A stretch of 64,000 nucleotides of DNA. It comes from CAJCJE01 sp036494465. GTDB taxonomy: Bacteria > Actinomycetota > Actinomycetes > Mycobacteriales > Pseudonocardiaceae. This document shows, one piece after another, positions 1 through 8,084 of this stretch. Position numbers and translations under genes: made by a program. Location: contig DASXOJ010000051.1 in assembly GCA_036494465.1 (NCBI GenBank), forward strand, positions 1-64,000, read 5' to 3'. Each line of letters starts with the position of its first letter. Within the stretch, counting starts at the first letter, position 1. The notes beneath the pieces are model-generated. The model was not told the origin of the DNA, did no database searches, and saw only the letters and a list, made by a program, of their open reading frames with translations.

Positions 1-1157
1 GCCATCGACGACTCGTCGAGCAGCTTCAACTCGGCCAGCTCCGCGGCCAGTTCGGTGGCGCGCTCGGAGAGATTGGCGGGCACCTTGTCCCTGGCGAGCG
101 CGTCGTTGACGTCCGCGCGCAACCGGATCAGCGCCGCGATCGCGGCCCAGGCCCGGTCGCCGTGCCGCTGGAAGCGGCTGCGCGCCGATTTCGCGTATCG
201 ATGGGTGGTGGCCAGGTCGCCCTGGATCACCGCGGCCGCGGCCCGCAGCAGCTCCGCCTCGGCCAGGTGCCGGACGTCCCGCTGCGCCTGGAGCTGGGGG
301 AGGATGTCGTCGAGCAGGGTGGCCGCGTCGTCGGCGAGACCGGCGGTCAGCAGGATCTCGGCCTGGTCGGTGCGCAGTTTGGGCAGCGCGCTCGGTTCCA
401 GTTCGCGATAGCTCTCGCCGGCTTTTTCCTGGTGCAGCAACGCTTGCGGGATGTCGCCGATCCGCCAGGCCAGCGAACCGTGCGCGTGATGTGCCTTGGC
501 CCGCAACATGGTCAGGTCGGCCGCGTCCGGCTGCTCGGGCAGCGCCAGGCCCGACTCGACGACCTGGCCCAACCGGCGCAGATCGCGGTCGGCAGGCCCA
601 GGATGGCCCGCCGCGATGTGCGCGAGGCCGCGATTGAGCAGGCTGGTGGCCAGGCTGTAGTGGTCAGCCCGGTAGTGATCGGCGCTGTGCTGATCGGCCC
701 CGCCGTGGTTGGCTGCGGCGCGGGCGTACCCGCGCTCGCCGATCGCGATGCCCTCGCCGAGGGCGGCGATGCTCTCCGTGAGCCGGTTCGCGCGGGCGAA
801 CAGCAGCCCGCGCTGGCCGTGCACCTTGGCCGCGAGGTCGTCGTGCAGTTGCCCGTCGGCGATCTCGGTAAGCCCTTTCTCCGCCGAGGCCAGCCAACGC
901 AGACCGGCACCCAGCCCGTTGATCTCGGTGTCGGCGGAGGACAGTGTGATGGTGATCCGCGCCCGCAGTTCGGCCGAACCGCTCGGCTCGGCGCCCTCCA
1001 GCAGGCGCAGCGCCTGCCGCAGCAGCCGCGCTGAGTCGTGCGGCCGCCACGAGTTGATGGCGGCGCGGCCCCGGCGGTAGAGCGCCTCGGCCTGGCGACG
1101 CGGCCCAGCGCCATCCACAGATGGGCGTGCCTGAGCTACGCGGGTCGACCGGGCCAC
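1..1157 (-). CDS. TPR-type protein, C-terminus beyond the left edge
   Basis: The reverse-strand frame stays open from a GTG at 1157 to base 1, so about 385 residues are visible and the C-terminus is outside the window. The visible part is almost entirely alpha-helical and rich in Ala, Leu and Arg, with repeated helix pairs of TPR type (for example HGQRGLLFARANR, NRGLAHIAAGHPGPA and HGSLAWRIGDIPQALLHQEK). It lies downstream of a sigma-factor gene and a 174-aa protein on the same strand. In actinobacteria this gene order often ends in a large TPR protein with a C-terminal CHAT (caspase-like) protease domain; that domain would be outside the window and is only inferred. The upstream in-frame stop leaves GTG 1157 as the earliest good start. 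A later GTG about 13 codons in is also possible. Confidence 0.7.
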   Translation of the reverse strand, partial: MARSTRVAQARPSVDGAGPRRQAEALYRRGRAAINSWRPHDSARLLRQALRLLEGAEPSGSAELRARITITLSSADTEINGLGAGLRWLASAEKGLTEIADGQLHDDLAAKVHGQRGLLFARANRLTESIAALGEGIAIGERGYARAAANHGGADQHSADHYRADHYSLATSLLNRGLAHIAAGHPGPADRDLRRLGQVVESGLALPEQPDAADLTMLRAKAHHAHGSLAWRIGDIPQALLHQEKAGESYRELEPSALPKLRTDQAEILLTAGLADDAATLLDDILPQLQAQRDVRHLAEAELLRAAAAVIQGDLATTHRYAKSARSRFQRHGDRAWAAIAALIRLRADVNDALARDKVPANLSERATELAAELAELKLLDESSM

Positions 1158-1240
1158 CGCGCTATGTCACCACATCAGCGCCCCTCGTCGATACCCACCC
1201 GGTGCTCGATGTCGGGGCGTGACCTGTTACCTCGCGTGCG

Positions 1241-1765
1241 TCACCGCATGATCGTCGGCGTCACCACCGTTCGCGGGCGCTGTCCTTCGGGCACTGCCAG
1301 GTGCACCAGCAGTTGGGTGCAGCCGAGCGGGACGTTGGTCAGGACGAAACGACCACCGTCGTCGGCGGCGGTGGTTTGCGAGTCGTGTCCGTCGACCCGC
1401 ACCTCGACGGTGTGCGGGCCGGAGGGCACCAGCCAGCCGTCGAAGCGGTGACCGCCCGCGGCGGGGGCGATGCTGACCATCACGGTCAGATCCTCGACGG
1501 TGAAGGTCATGGTGCTCGGTCCGGCTTGACTGCGCACCCCGGCCAGCTCGGCGGTGTGCGCCCGCGTCGCGATCTCGATGAATTCGGGATTTTCCAGTTC
1601 GAGCGCGAACTGGATCCTTGCCACCAGGTCCGATGGCACGGGATCGGCTAGCACAAGCAGGTCCCCCAGCTCGTTGAGCAACTCGGTGTCTTCGGGCGAC
1701 AGGCCGAGGGCTGACAGTCCTTCCCCCGCCCGCCCGGACCCCGTGGGGTCTTCGGGTGGGTTCAC
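1241..1765 (-). CDS. Hypothetical protein of the sigma/TPR module
   Basis: A 174-aa soluble protein with no signal peptide or membrane segment. The first 70 residues are acidic and helical. The C-terminal half (about 85-165) looks like a small beta-sandwich, with alternating hydrophobic strands (TMTFTVEDLTVMVSIAP, HTVEVRVDGH, RFVLTNVPLG). The start overlaps the sigma-factor stop by 4 nt, so the two are translationally coupled, and the TPR gene follows about 80 nt downstream. I do not recognise a named domain. Its fixed position between a sigma factor and a TPR protein suggests a regulatory or adaptor role, possibly an anti-sigma-like partner, but no zinc-binding motif or membrane anchor supports that directly. 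Confidence 0.75.
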   Translation of the reverse strand: MNPPEDPTGSGRAGEGLSALGLSPEDTELLNELGDLLVLADPVPSDLVARIQFALELENPEFIEIATRAHTAELAGVRSQAGPSTMTFTVEDLTVMVSIAPAAGGHRFDGWLVPSGPHTVEVRVDGHDSQTTAADDGGRFVLTNVPLGCTQLLVHLAVPEGQRPRTVVTPTIMR

Positions 1766-2433
1766 GACGAACCTCCTTCGGTCTCATTGGAGAGGGCACC
1801 ACGCAATGTGGTGAGGCATCGGTTGCGCGTTGGACCGATGCTTCCGCGTGGTATCTGGAGTGTTTCCGCGACCGCGTTGTACTCGGCCCGGCCGGCCAGG
1901 ACGGTCAGTCGCAGGATTTCCTGGCAGCGTTTGGACAGTGTCCGGAACGCCGTCCAGAGTGCGGTGTTGCGATCGCGCTTCAGGACTTCCTGCTCGGGCA
2001 GTCCGTCCTGGGCGCGCAGCTTGTCGAGGACCTCGTCGACAAGTGGTGCTTCGTTGTCGGTACTGCGCTGCACGCGCAGTGCCTCCCGTCGGGTGGTGGT
2101 GATCAGCCAGCGAGCCAGCGCCCTCGGTTCGGCAACCGAGTCGAGCTTGCGCAGCAGCGTCAGCCACACCGTCTGAACCACGTCTTCGGCCTGGGCTCGC
2201 TCGACCCCCTGTGCTCGGGCGACATGCCAGACCAGCGGGGTGAGATCTTGGACGAGGGCATCCAGGGCCTGGCGGTCACCGGAGCGGGCCGCGACGAGAC
2301 ATGCGGCGTGTCGTTCGTATCCGCTCAGTTCCCACCAGGGCGCGTCCGCCATGTTCGCGTCCTCCAAGCTCGGGCCCGCACCCGACGTTGCCGCATCGAC
2401 CCGGGTACCACCCCGTTTGCCGGTCATAACCAT
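1762..2433 (-). CDS. ECF-like sigma-70 family RNA polymerase sigma factor
   Basis: A 223-aa protein with sigma region 2 at about residues 55-120 (helical, including the AEDVVQTVWLTLLRKL stretch typical of region 2.3-2.4) and a region 4 helix-turn-helix at about 160-213 (LSKRCQEILRLTVL, then AVAETLQIPRGSIGPTRNRCL). It would direct RNA polymerase to a specific regulon. The ATG at 2433 is chosen because AAGGAGG lies 9 nt upstream; a second Met at residue 28 is possible. The gene heads a unit with the 174-aa and TPR genes (ATGA overlap). The long linker and N-terminal extension resemble the sigma factors found beside CHAT/TPR proteins in streptomycetes and relatives. No separate ZAS-type anti-sigma gene is seen nearby. 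Confidence 0.9.
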   Translation of the reverse strand: MVMTGKRGGTRVDAATSGAGPSLEDANMADAPWWELSGYERHAACLVAARSGDRQALDALVQDLTPLVWHVARAQGVERAQAEDVVQTVWLTLLRKLDSVAEPRALARWLITTTRREALRVQRSTDNEAPLVDEVLDKLRAQDGLPEQEVLKRDRNTALWTAFRTLSKRCQEILRLTVLAGRAEYNAVAETLQIPRGSIGPTRNRCLTTLRGALSNETEGGSS

Positions 2434-2589
2434 GCGGTGATCCTCCTTGATGCGGTGTGCCGGTCCACCTGCGCCCGCCCTCCCAGAGCGGGAGCACGCA
2501 AACCGTCGAGGTACAGGAGCAGCGCCCCCGTAGCCAGATACACCCGTGACCAAGATTTTCTGGGAGACTTGTCTCCACTCCGGACATGA

Positions 2590-2624
2590 CGAATGGCCGG
2601 GCGAATCCGGCGCCCGGCCATTCG
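2590..2624 (-). terminator. Strong hairpin after the small acidic protein gene
   Basis: A perfect 14-bp inverted repeat (CGAATGGCCGGGCG at 2590-2603 against 2611-2624) with a 7-nt loop. It begins about 50 nt downstream of the stop at 2676 and precedes the sigma gene. There is no clear U-tract, which is usual for actinobacterial hairpin terminators. It would insulate the small gene as its own transcription unit. Confidence 0.6.
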
Positions 2625-2675
2625 ATCGTCGCACTCTGCTGCCCCCCGAGCGCACGGCTTCGGGGTCCTAACCGG

Positions 2676-2855
2676 TCAGTTCGCCGGAACGGGCACGTCC
2701 TGGCTGCCCCAACCGCCGTTGGCGGGCTTGACCTTGCTCGGGTCGCCAGCAGGCGTCGGCTCGGTCGGTGCCTGCGGCTCGCCGGGGAGCGGCTGGGGTT
2801 CGACCTCGTTGTCCAGCTCGTCGCGAACGTGCTTGTTCTCGTTGCTCTCTGCCAT
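2676..2855 (-). CDS. Small acidic, proline-rich protein
   Basis: A 59-aa protein beginning MAESNENKHVRDELDNEV, followed by a Pro/Glu/Gly-rich middle (PLPGEPQAPTEPTPAGDP) and a C-terminal segment KPANGGWGSQDVPVPAN. ATG 2855 is chosen because GGAGGGA lies 8 nt upstream. No signal peptide, membrane helix, Cys or zinc motif is visible, and the protein looks intrinsically disordered. It sits upstream of the sigma/TPR module on the same strand but is separated from it by a strong hairpin, so it may be more highly or separately transcribed. I do not recognise the family. A substrate or partner of the TPR/CHAT-type protein is a speculative role based only on position. Confidence 0.7.
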   Translation of the reverse strand: MAESNENKHVRDELDNEVEPQPLPGEPQAPTEPTPAGDPSKVKPANGGWGSQDVPVPAN

Positions 2856-3048
2856 GGTGCTGATCCCTCCTGGATGACCCCGACCCGATGCATTACTCGT
2901 AGTGATCATTTGAGCAATGAAGTGCTAGCAAGCGGGTGAACGTACTTCAGTCAGTATCCCGAACGGCCCAGCGAAGTAAAGGGAATTCTCACTGTCCGGA
3001 GCGGATTTTTTTCGACGCTTTCCCGGATTAAAACTTTTGGGCGCGGCG

Positions 3049-3089
3049 GAGGGCCCCCTCGCCCCCCGAACTCCAGGGAGGGGGCCCTC
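3049..3089. terminator. Perfect 12-bp inverted repeat
   Basis: GAGGGCCCCCTC (3049-3060) and GAGGGGGCCCTC (3078-3089) form a perfect stem with a 17-nt loop. Each arm is also nearly self-palindromic. It lies in a long divergent gap, so a terminator for a readthrough transcript or another structured RNA element are both possible. Confidence 0.45.
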
Positions 3090-3108
3090 TTGGGCCGGTG
3101 TGCGCGCT

Positions 3109-3154
3109 GCCACGGTCGACGCCAGGCCCCTCCCGTCTGAACGTCGACCGTGGC
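3109..3154. repeat. Perfect 13-bp inverted repeat
   Basis: GCCACGGTCGACG (3109-3121) pairs with CGTCGACCGTGGC (3142-3154) across a 20-nt loop, only 19 nt after the previous hairpin. Two perfect stems in a row in a non-coding gap are unlikely to be chance even at this GC content. Confidence 0.5.
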
Positions 3155-3421
3155 CCCTGCGCCGGCGCACCCCGGCCGCTCTTGGTGCTCAACGAGCCAC
3201 GTGGATCAAGAGCCGAAGCGGGCCCCGCAGATACAGCTTCGGCCAAAAAATCTTCATCCGGTGAACTAAGTAGTTCTACGGAGAGTATCCATTGACAGAG
3301 CGATTGACCCGATGTTTAGGTAGCTGTAGGCGCGCAGCTCCCTCATGTTCTGCGGAGTGGCGCCAAGTTCGTCCGATCTATCGTTGTTAGAGCCAGATCC
3401 GAGATTGAGGAGTGTGACCCA

Positions 3422-6103
3422 ATGGCGGGCCCTGCTCGTGCTCGTATCCGCACCGCGCTGACCCTCGGCGCGCTGATCGCGGCCACCGCCCTCGCCGGCG
3501 GCATCCCGGCCGCCGCCGCTACCGGACCGACCCTGCCCGCCGACACCCTCTACGTCGCGCCCAACGGCGCCGGGGTGTCCTGTTCGATCGTTCGGCCGTG
3601 TGGCCTGGCCACCGCGCAAACCGAAGTACGCGCCCTGGCGAAATGGTTACCCGGCGATATCGATGTTGATTTATCCGGCGGGACGTACCATTTGGCGCAC
3701 CCGCTCCAACTCGGTCCGCAGGACTCCGGCCAACGCGGCCACACCGTGGTCTACCGGGCGTTGCCCGGCCAGAATCCGGTCCTGAGTGGATCACAGCGCG
3801 TGACCGGGTGGACGGTGAGCGACCCGAAGCTGAACATCTACCGGGCCGCCGTGCCCAAGGGCTCGGCCAGCGATCAGCTGTTCGTGGACGGTGCCCGCGC
3901 CCAGCGTGCGCGCACCGCGGCCAACCCGGCCGGGTTCACCATGCAGGGGTCCAGTTTCATCACCAGCGACCCGTCCTACGCGTCGTTCACCAACCAAAGT
4001 CAGATCCAGCTTGTGGACGACAATGACTGGAAGCAGATGCGCTGCCCGTTGCAGAGCATCACCCGCACGGCGAGCGGTGGCTCCAGCCTCAACCTCGATC
4101 CGGCCTGTTACACGAACAACGTGACCAACGTGCCGAACGCCGGATTCCCGTTCAACGGCAACGGCCTGCCCGCGTTGAACCAGATCTCCTGGCTGGAGAA
4201 CGCTTACCAGCTGCTGACCCAACCAGGACAGTTCTATCTGGACAGCGGCGCCGGCTACCTCTACTACATCCCACTCGCCGGCCAGAGCATGTCCACCGCC
4301 GATGTGGAACTGCCCACCGCGCAGACCCTGCTGGACGTCGCGGGCACGCCCGGTCACCTCGCCCCGGTGAGGTACGACGCGGCGGGCGCGAGCTACACCG
4401 GGTCCTGGGCGGCGTCGACCGGCAGGCCCTACGGCGACTTCGGCAACGCGGTGACCTACACGCAGACCAACGGTGACTCGGCCAGCTTCACCTTCAGCGG
4501 CACCGGCGTCCAGATGCTCACCGAGACCAACCCCGACGAAGGCGACATCGACGTCTACGTGGACGGCACCAAGACGACGACCGTCTCCGCCTACAGCGCG
4601 ACCCGCGAAGCGCAGCAGCCGGTGGTCGACATCAGCGGCCTGAGCAACGGCAAGCACACCGTAAAGCTGGTGAAGGCGAGCGGCCAGTACCTGTTGATCA
4701 ACGCGTTCACGGTCACTCCGACCACGGTCGCGCCCGCGCACGACATCGAGTTCACCGGGATCACCTTCGCCAACACCACCTGGACCTACCCGGACACCGC
4801 GGGTTACGTCGACAACCAGGCGGGCGTGCTGTGGAACCCCGGCAACGACACCCCGATCCGGATCCCGGCCGCGGTCCAGGTGCATCGCGGTGACCACATC
4901 ACCTTCAGCAAGGACACCATCGAGCACACCGGTGGCACCGGCATCGACTTCGCCGACGGCACGCAGAACTCCGGCATCAGCAACAGCACCATCACCGACA
5001 CCTCCGGTGGTGGCGTCTCGCTCGGCGAGGTCGACGACTACTACCTGACCGACCCGGCGCTGATGACCTCTGGCGACAGCATCTCGAACAACCTGATCAC
5101 CAACGTGGGCAAGGACTACCACGACGCGGTCGGCGTCTGGGTGGGGTACACGCGCAACGCGGTGATCTCGCACAACGAGGTCGGCTACACGCCCTACTCC
5201 GGCATGTCGATCGGCTGGGGCTGGGGCTGGGCGTCGGACTGCTCATTGCAGGCCAAGCAGGGCCTCTCGCAACCGTGTCGGCACGGCACCATCTACGCGG
5301 GCGGCAACCAGGTCACCGGCAACTACGTGCACAACGTGATGGGCAGGCTGTTCGACGGCGGTCCGGTGTACACCAACGGCGGTCAGGGTGGCACCAGCGG
5401 CGTGCCGAGCCAACCGTGCACATCGACCTCGACGTTCAGCGGGAACGTGCTCGCGGATGGCAACGACACCAACAACATGCTCTACCACGACGAGGGCTCG
5501 TCGTGCTGGAACAGCTTCGACAACGTCACCGAGTTCGGCGGCAGCGACTGGACCGGTGAGTGGACGCCGACGATCAACTCGATCGACCTGCACGACAACT
5601 TCTCCGACAACCCGAACTACTACGACAACGGCACGAACATGACGTTCACCCAGGCGACCATCGTCACCGACGGAAACTGGCCGTCTGCCGCCACATCGAT
5701 CATCGCCGCCGCCGGTCTCACCGCGAAACCCGCGCTGACCGGACGGATCGACGACGACAATCTCGCCATCCAGTACTCGGGTTCGTGGTCGGCGAGTGGT
5801 TTCCGAGGCGACGGCGACTACGACGACGGCGTGCACTACGCGCAGACAAACGGCGCGTCCGCGTCGTTCACCTTCACCGGCACCGGAATCACCTTCTACA
5901 CCGAGACCAATGTGGACGAAGGAACCGTCGGCGTGAGCGTGGACAGCGCGGCAAGGGGCACGGTCGACGCGGACACGGCCACCCGCGCGGCGCAGGTCCC
6001 GCTGTACTCGATCAGTGGGCTGAGCGAAGGCCAGCACACCATCACGGTGACCAAGCAGAGCGGCCAGTACCTACTGGTCGACGGGTTCAGCGTCACCGGC
6101 TGA
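3422..6103 (+). CDS. Secreted right-handed parallel beta-helix protein with two repeated C-type modules
   Basis: An 893-aa exported protein. Residues 1-33 form a signal peptide (Arg-rich start, hydrophobic core, Ala-rich cleavage region). The body is a pectin-lyase-like parallel beta-helix with many short N-rich turns (NNLITNVG, SGNVLADGND), the fold of polysaccharide lyases and glycosidases acting on pectin-like or other polymers. A module of about 110 residues occurs twice: at about 317-428, inserted inside the helix, and again at 782-893 at the C-terminus. Both share (Y)SGSW, FTFxGTG, TETNxDEG, ISGLSxGxHT and SGQYLLxxxF motifs and are probably carbohydrate-binding beta-sandwiches. GGAG lies about 10 nt before ATG 3422. 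The enzyme activity cannot be assigned by eye. Confidence 0.85.
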   Translation: MAGPARARIRTALTLGALIAATALAGGIPAAAATGPTLPADTLYVAPNGAGVSCSIVRPCGLATAQTEVRALAKWLPGDIDVDLSGGTYHLAHPLQLGPQDSGQRGHTVVYRALPGQNPVLSGSQRVTGWTVSDPKLNIYRAAVPKGSASDQLFVDGARAQRARTAANPAGFTMQGSSFITSDPSYASFTNQSQIQLVDDNDWKQMRCPLQSITRTASGGSSLNLDPACYTNNVTNVPNAGFPFNGNGLPALNQISWLENAYQLLTQPGQFYLDSGAGYLYYIPLAGQSMSTADVELPTAQTLLDVAGTPGHLAPVRYDAAGASYTGSWAASTGRPYGDFGNAVTYTQTNGDSASFTFSGTGVQMLTETNPDEGDIDVYVDGTKTTTVSAYSATREAQQPVVDISGLSNGKHTVKLVKASGQYLLINAFTVTPTTVAPAHDIEFTGITFANTTWTYPDTAGYVDNQAGVLWNPGNDTPIRIPAAVQVHRGDHITFSKDTIEHTGGTGIDFADGTQNSGISNSTITDTSGGGVSLGEVDDYYLTDPALMTSGDSISNNLITNVGKDYHDAVGVWVGYTRNAVISHNEVGYTPYSGMSIGWGWGWASDCSLQAKQGLSQPCRHGTIYAGGNQVTGNYVHNVMGRLFDGGPVYTNGGQGGTSGVPSQPCTSTSTFSGNVLADGNDTNNMLYHDEGSSCWNSFDNVTEFGGSDWTGEWTPTINSIDLHDNFSDNPNYYDNGTNMTFTQATIVTDGNWPSAATSIIAAAGLTAKPALTGRIDDDNLAIQYSGSWSASGFRGDGDYDDGVHYAQTNGASASFTFTGTGITFYTETNVDEGTVGVSVDSAARGTVDADTATRAAQVPLYSISGLSEGQHTITVTKQSGQYLLVDGFSVTG

Positions 6104-6116
6104 CGCGCACCACCTG

Positions 6117-6147
6117 GTCCGGCACTGATCGGTGACCAGTGCCGGAC
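6117..6147. terminator. Bidirectional terminator hairpin
   Basis: A perfect 11-bp stem, GTCCGGCACTG (6117-6127) and CAGTGCCGGAC (6137-6147), with a 9-nt loop. It lies in the 52-bp gap between two convergent genes, as expected for a shared terminator. Confidence 0.75.
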
Positions 6148-6155
6148 CGGTGGGA

Positions 6156-6986
6156 TCAGGCGCCGAGTACCTCGGCGGCTGCCGCCTCGAACTTGTCCAG
6201 GTTCTCCTCGATCACGCTGGCCGCGGCCGAGGGCACCCAGCGGACGGCGCGGCTGAAACCGGCCTCGGCGAACGCCTCGATCACCTTCGGGTTGGCGGGG
6301 ATGCCCATCACCTGGAGGTCGATCGGGCGTTCCGCGCGGTCGCGCAACTCCTTGGCGCGCTGGAGGATGCCGTCGGGGGAGTAGTTCGGCATCCAGCCGT
6401 CGCCGTAGTCGAGCACCCTGTCCAGCACGCTCGGCCCGTTGCCGCCCAGGATGACCGGCGGGTGCGGGCGCTGCGCCGGCTTGGGCCAGGACCAGATCCG
6501 CTCGAAGTTCACGAACTCGCCCGCGTAACTGGCCTCGTCCTGTGCCCAGATCGTCTTGATCGCCTCGACGCGCTCGCGCAACAGCCTGGTCCTGGTGCGC
6601 GGGTCGGTGCCGTGGTTGCCCATCTCCTCGCGGTTCCAGCCGAGGCCGACGCCGAACTCGACCCGGCCGCCGGAAAGCACGTCGATGCTGGCGACTTCCT
6701 TGGCGGTATGGATCGGGTCACGCTGCATCAACAGGCACACGCCGCTGCCGATGCGTAGCTTGCTGGTCGCGGCAGCGGCGGCGGTCATGGTCACGAACAG
6801 GTCGTAGGTGTGCGCGTACTTCGCGGGCAGATCGCCACCGCCCGGGTAGGGGCTCTGGCGATCAGCCGGGATGTGCGAGTGCTCGGGGAAGAACAGCGCG
6901 GAGTGTCCGCGCTGTTCCACCAGCCGGGCCACGTTCGCGGGATCGAGGGCGTAGTGAGTCGCGAAGATCGCGATACCGGTATCCAC
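6156..6986 (-). CDS. LLM-class F420-dependent oxidoreductase
   Basis: A 276-aa luciferase-like monooxygenase fold protein. Characteristic family stretches are RIGSGVCLLMQRDPI, KEVASIDVLSGGRVEFGVGLGWNREEM and PPVILGGNGPSVLDRVLDYGDGWMPN, matching the actinobacterial TIGR03619-type subfamily. Such enzymes usually use reduced deazaflavin F420 (some use FMN) to reduce or oxidise small organic substrates in the cytoplasm. The length is typical and no membrane segment is present. It is converged upon by the beta-helix gene and lies just downstream of the ABC-transporter operon with a 33-nt gap, so readthrough is possible but no functional link is evident. The substrate is unknown. Confidence 0.88.
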   Translation of the reverse strand: MDTGIAIFATHYALDPANVARLVEQRGHSALFFPEHSHIPADRQSPYPGGGDLPAKYAHTYDLFVTMTAAAAATSKLRIGSGVCLLMQRDPIHTAKEVASIDVLSGGRVEFGVGLGWNREEMGNHGTDPRTRTRLLRERVEAIKTIWAQDEASYAGEFVNFERIWSWPKPAQRPHPPVILGGNGPSVLDRVLDYGDGWMPNYSPDGILQRAKELRDRAERPIDLQVMGIPANPKVIEAFAEAGFSRAVRWVPSAAASVIEENLDKFEAAAAEVLGA

Positions 6987-7019
6987 GTATCCCGACCTTA
7001 CGCCCCGTAGCCGCGAGCG

Positions 7020-8084
7020 TCAGAAGTTGTAGTTGCCCACGTTGCTCGCGTCGAACACGGTCGGCGGGCCCAGCACCACGGACGGGCCGGTGCCACTCGC
7101 CGGGGCGAGCACCGTGAAGCTGCCGAGCGTGCCCGCCGCGAACTTCGAGCCGGTCTGCAGGCTCGCGCTACCCGAGGCGAGGCCCGCCGCCGCGTAACCG
7201 GCCAGGTAGCCGAGCTTGCCCGGGTCCCACAGCTCGAACTGCTTGACGGTGCCGTCCTGCACGTAGGATTTCATCTGCGATGGCAGGCCGAGACCGGTCA
7301 GGGTCAGGTGCGAGAGCAGGTCCTTGTGCGTGTCCAGGTACTGCGCTGCGGTCGAGATGCCGACCGTGGTCGGCGAGATGATGCCTGCCAGGTCCGGGTT
7401 GGCCGACAACAGTCCCTGCAGGACGGTCAGCGAGGTCGCCGGGTCGTCGTTGCCGTACACGGTGGAGACCAGCTGCATGTTCGGGTACTTCTTCAGCTCC
7501 TGCTTCATGTAGCCGATCCACGCGTTCTGGTTCGTCGCGCTGGCCGCGGCCGAGAGGATCGCGATCTTGCCCTTGCTGCCGATCTCCTTGGCCAGCAGGT
7601 CCACTTCGGACGTACCGATCTGCTCGGTGTTGGCCTGGTTGATGAACAGGTGGTTCGGGGCGCTGCCGCAGGAGATGTCCGAGTCGAAGGAGACGATCTT
7701 GATGCCGGCCTGCGCCGCCTGGTTCAGCGACGGGCACAGCGCGGAGGGGTCGTTGCCAGCGATCACGATCGCGTCCGCGTGCGCCTGGATGGCGGCCTGG
7801 ATGGACGGGATCTGCGCGGCGGCGGTGTCCTGGGTGCCGCTGGAGACGACCGCCTTGCCGCCGGTCTCCTGCACCGCCTTCTGCCCGCCCTGGTCGGCGA
7901 TGACCTCGTACGGGTTCTGCGTGTCCTTCGGGATGAAGTAGACCAGCAGGCCCTTCTTGATGCTGTGCGCGGTCGGCGCGGTGGTCGAATCGCCCGCGCT
8001 GTTGTTGGACGGCGCGCAGGCGCAGGCCAGTACCGCGGTCAGCGCGACGGCGAACGCGCCGCCGACCGCTCGGATCTTCCTCAT
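7020..8084 (-). CDS. rhaS: Rhamnose-type sugar ABC transporter substrate-binding lipoprotein
   Basis: A 354-aa periplasmic-binding-protein family member. The N-terminus is a lipoprotein signal (MRKIRAVGG, hydrophobic core, LACAC lipobox), so it is anchored on the outer face of the membrane. The two-lobe PBP1/RhaS-like fold shows FIPKDTQNPYEVIADQGG, ADAIVIAGNDPSALCP and GIKIVSFDSDI, the last close to the RhaS/LsrB group. ATG 8084 begins the signal peptide and overlaps the upstream permease stop by 4 nt. It is the last gene of an ATPase-permease-permease-SBP operon under a divergent LacI regulator. Rhamnose is inferred from family resemblance and gene order; ribose-like sugars or autoinducer-2 remain possible because no catabolic genes are adjacent. 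Confidence 0.75.
   Translation of the reverse strand: MRKIRAVGGAFAVALTAVLACACAPSNNSAGDSTTAPTAHSIKKGLLVYFIPKDTQNPYEVIADQGGQKAVQETGGKAVVSSGTQDTAAAQIPSIQAAIQAHADAIVIAGNDPSALCPSLNQAAQAGIKIVSFDSDISCGSAPNHLFINQANTEQIGTSEVDLLAKEIGSKGKIAILSAAASATNQNAWIGYMKQELKKYPNMQLVSTVYGNDDPATSLTVLQGLLSANPDLAGIISPTTVGISTAAQYLDTHKDLLSHLTLTGLGLPSQMKSYVQDGTVKQFELWDPGKLGYLAGYAAAGLASGSASLQTGSKFAAGTLGSFTVLAPASGTGPSVVLGPPTVFDASNVGNYNF

Larger units (their letters stand above)
2856..3421. other. 566-bp intergenic region with two strong hairpins
   Basis: No credible coding sequence is seen here. The region separates the minus-strand sigma module from the plus-strand beta-helix gene. It holds two perfect inverted repeats (3049-3089 and 3109-3154) and local A/T-rich stretches. 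A possible -35 TTGACA is present at 3292-3297, but no convincing -10 is placed with it. Promoters for both flanking genes are expected here. Confidence 0.5.

Noticed and set aside
3791..5173. A long minus-strand frame inside the beta-helix gene
   Set aside because: Val/Gly/Arg-rich composition and no motifs; the plus strand encodes a full signal peptide and beta-helix protein.
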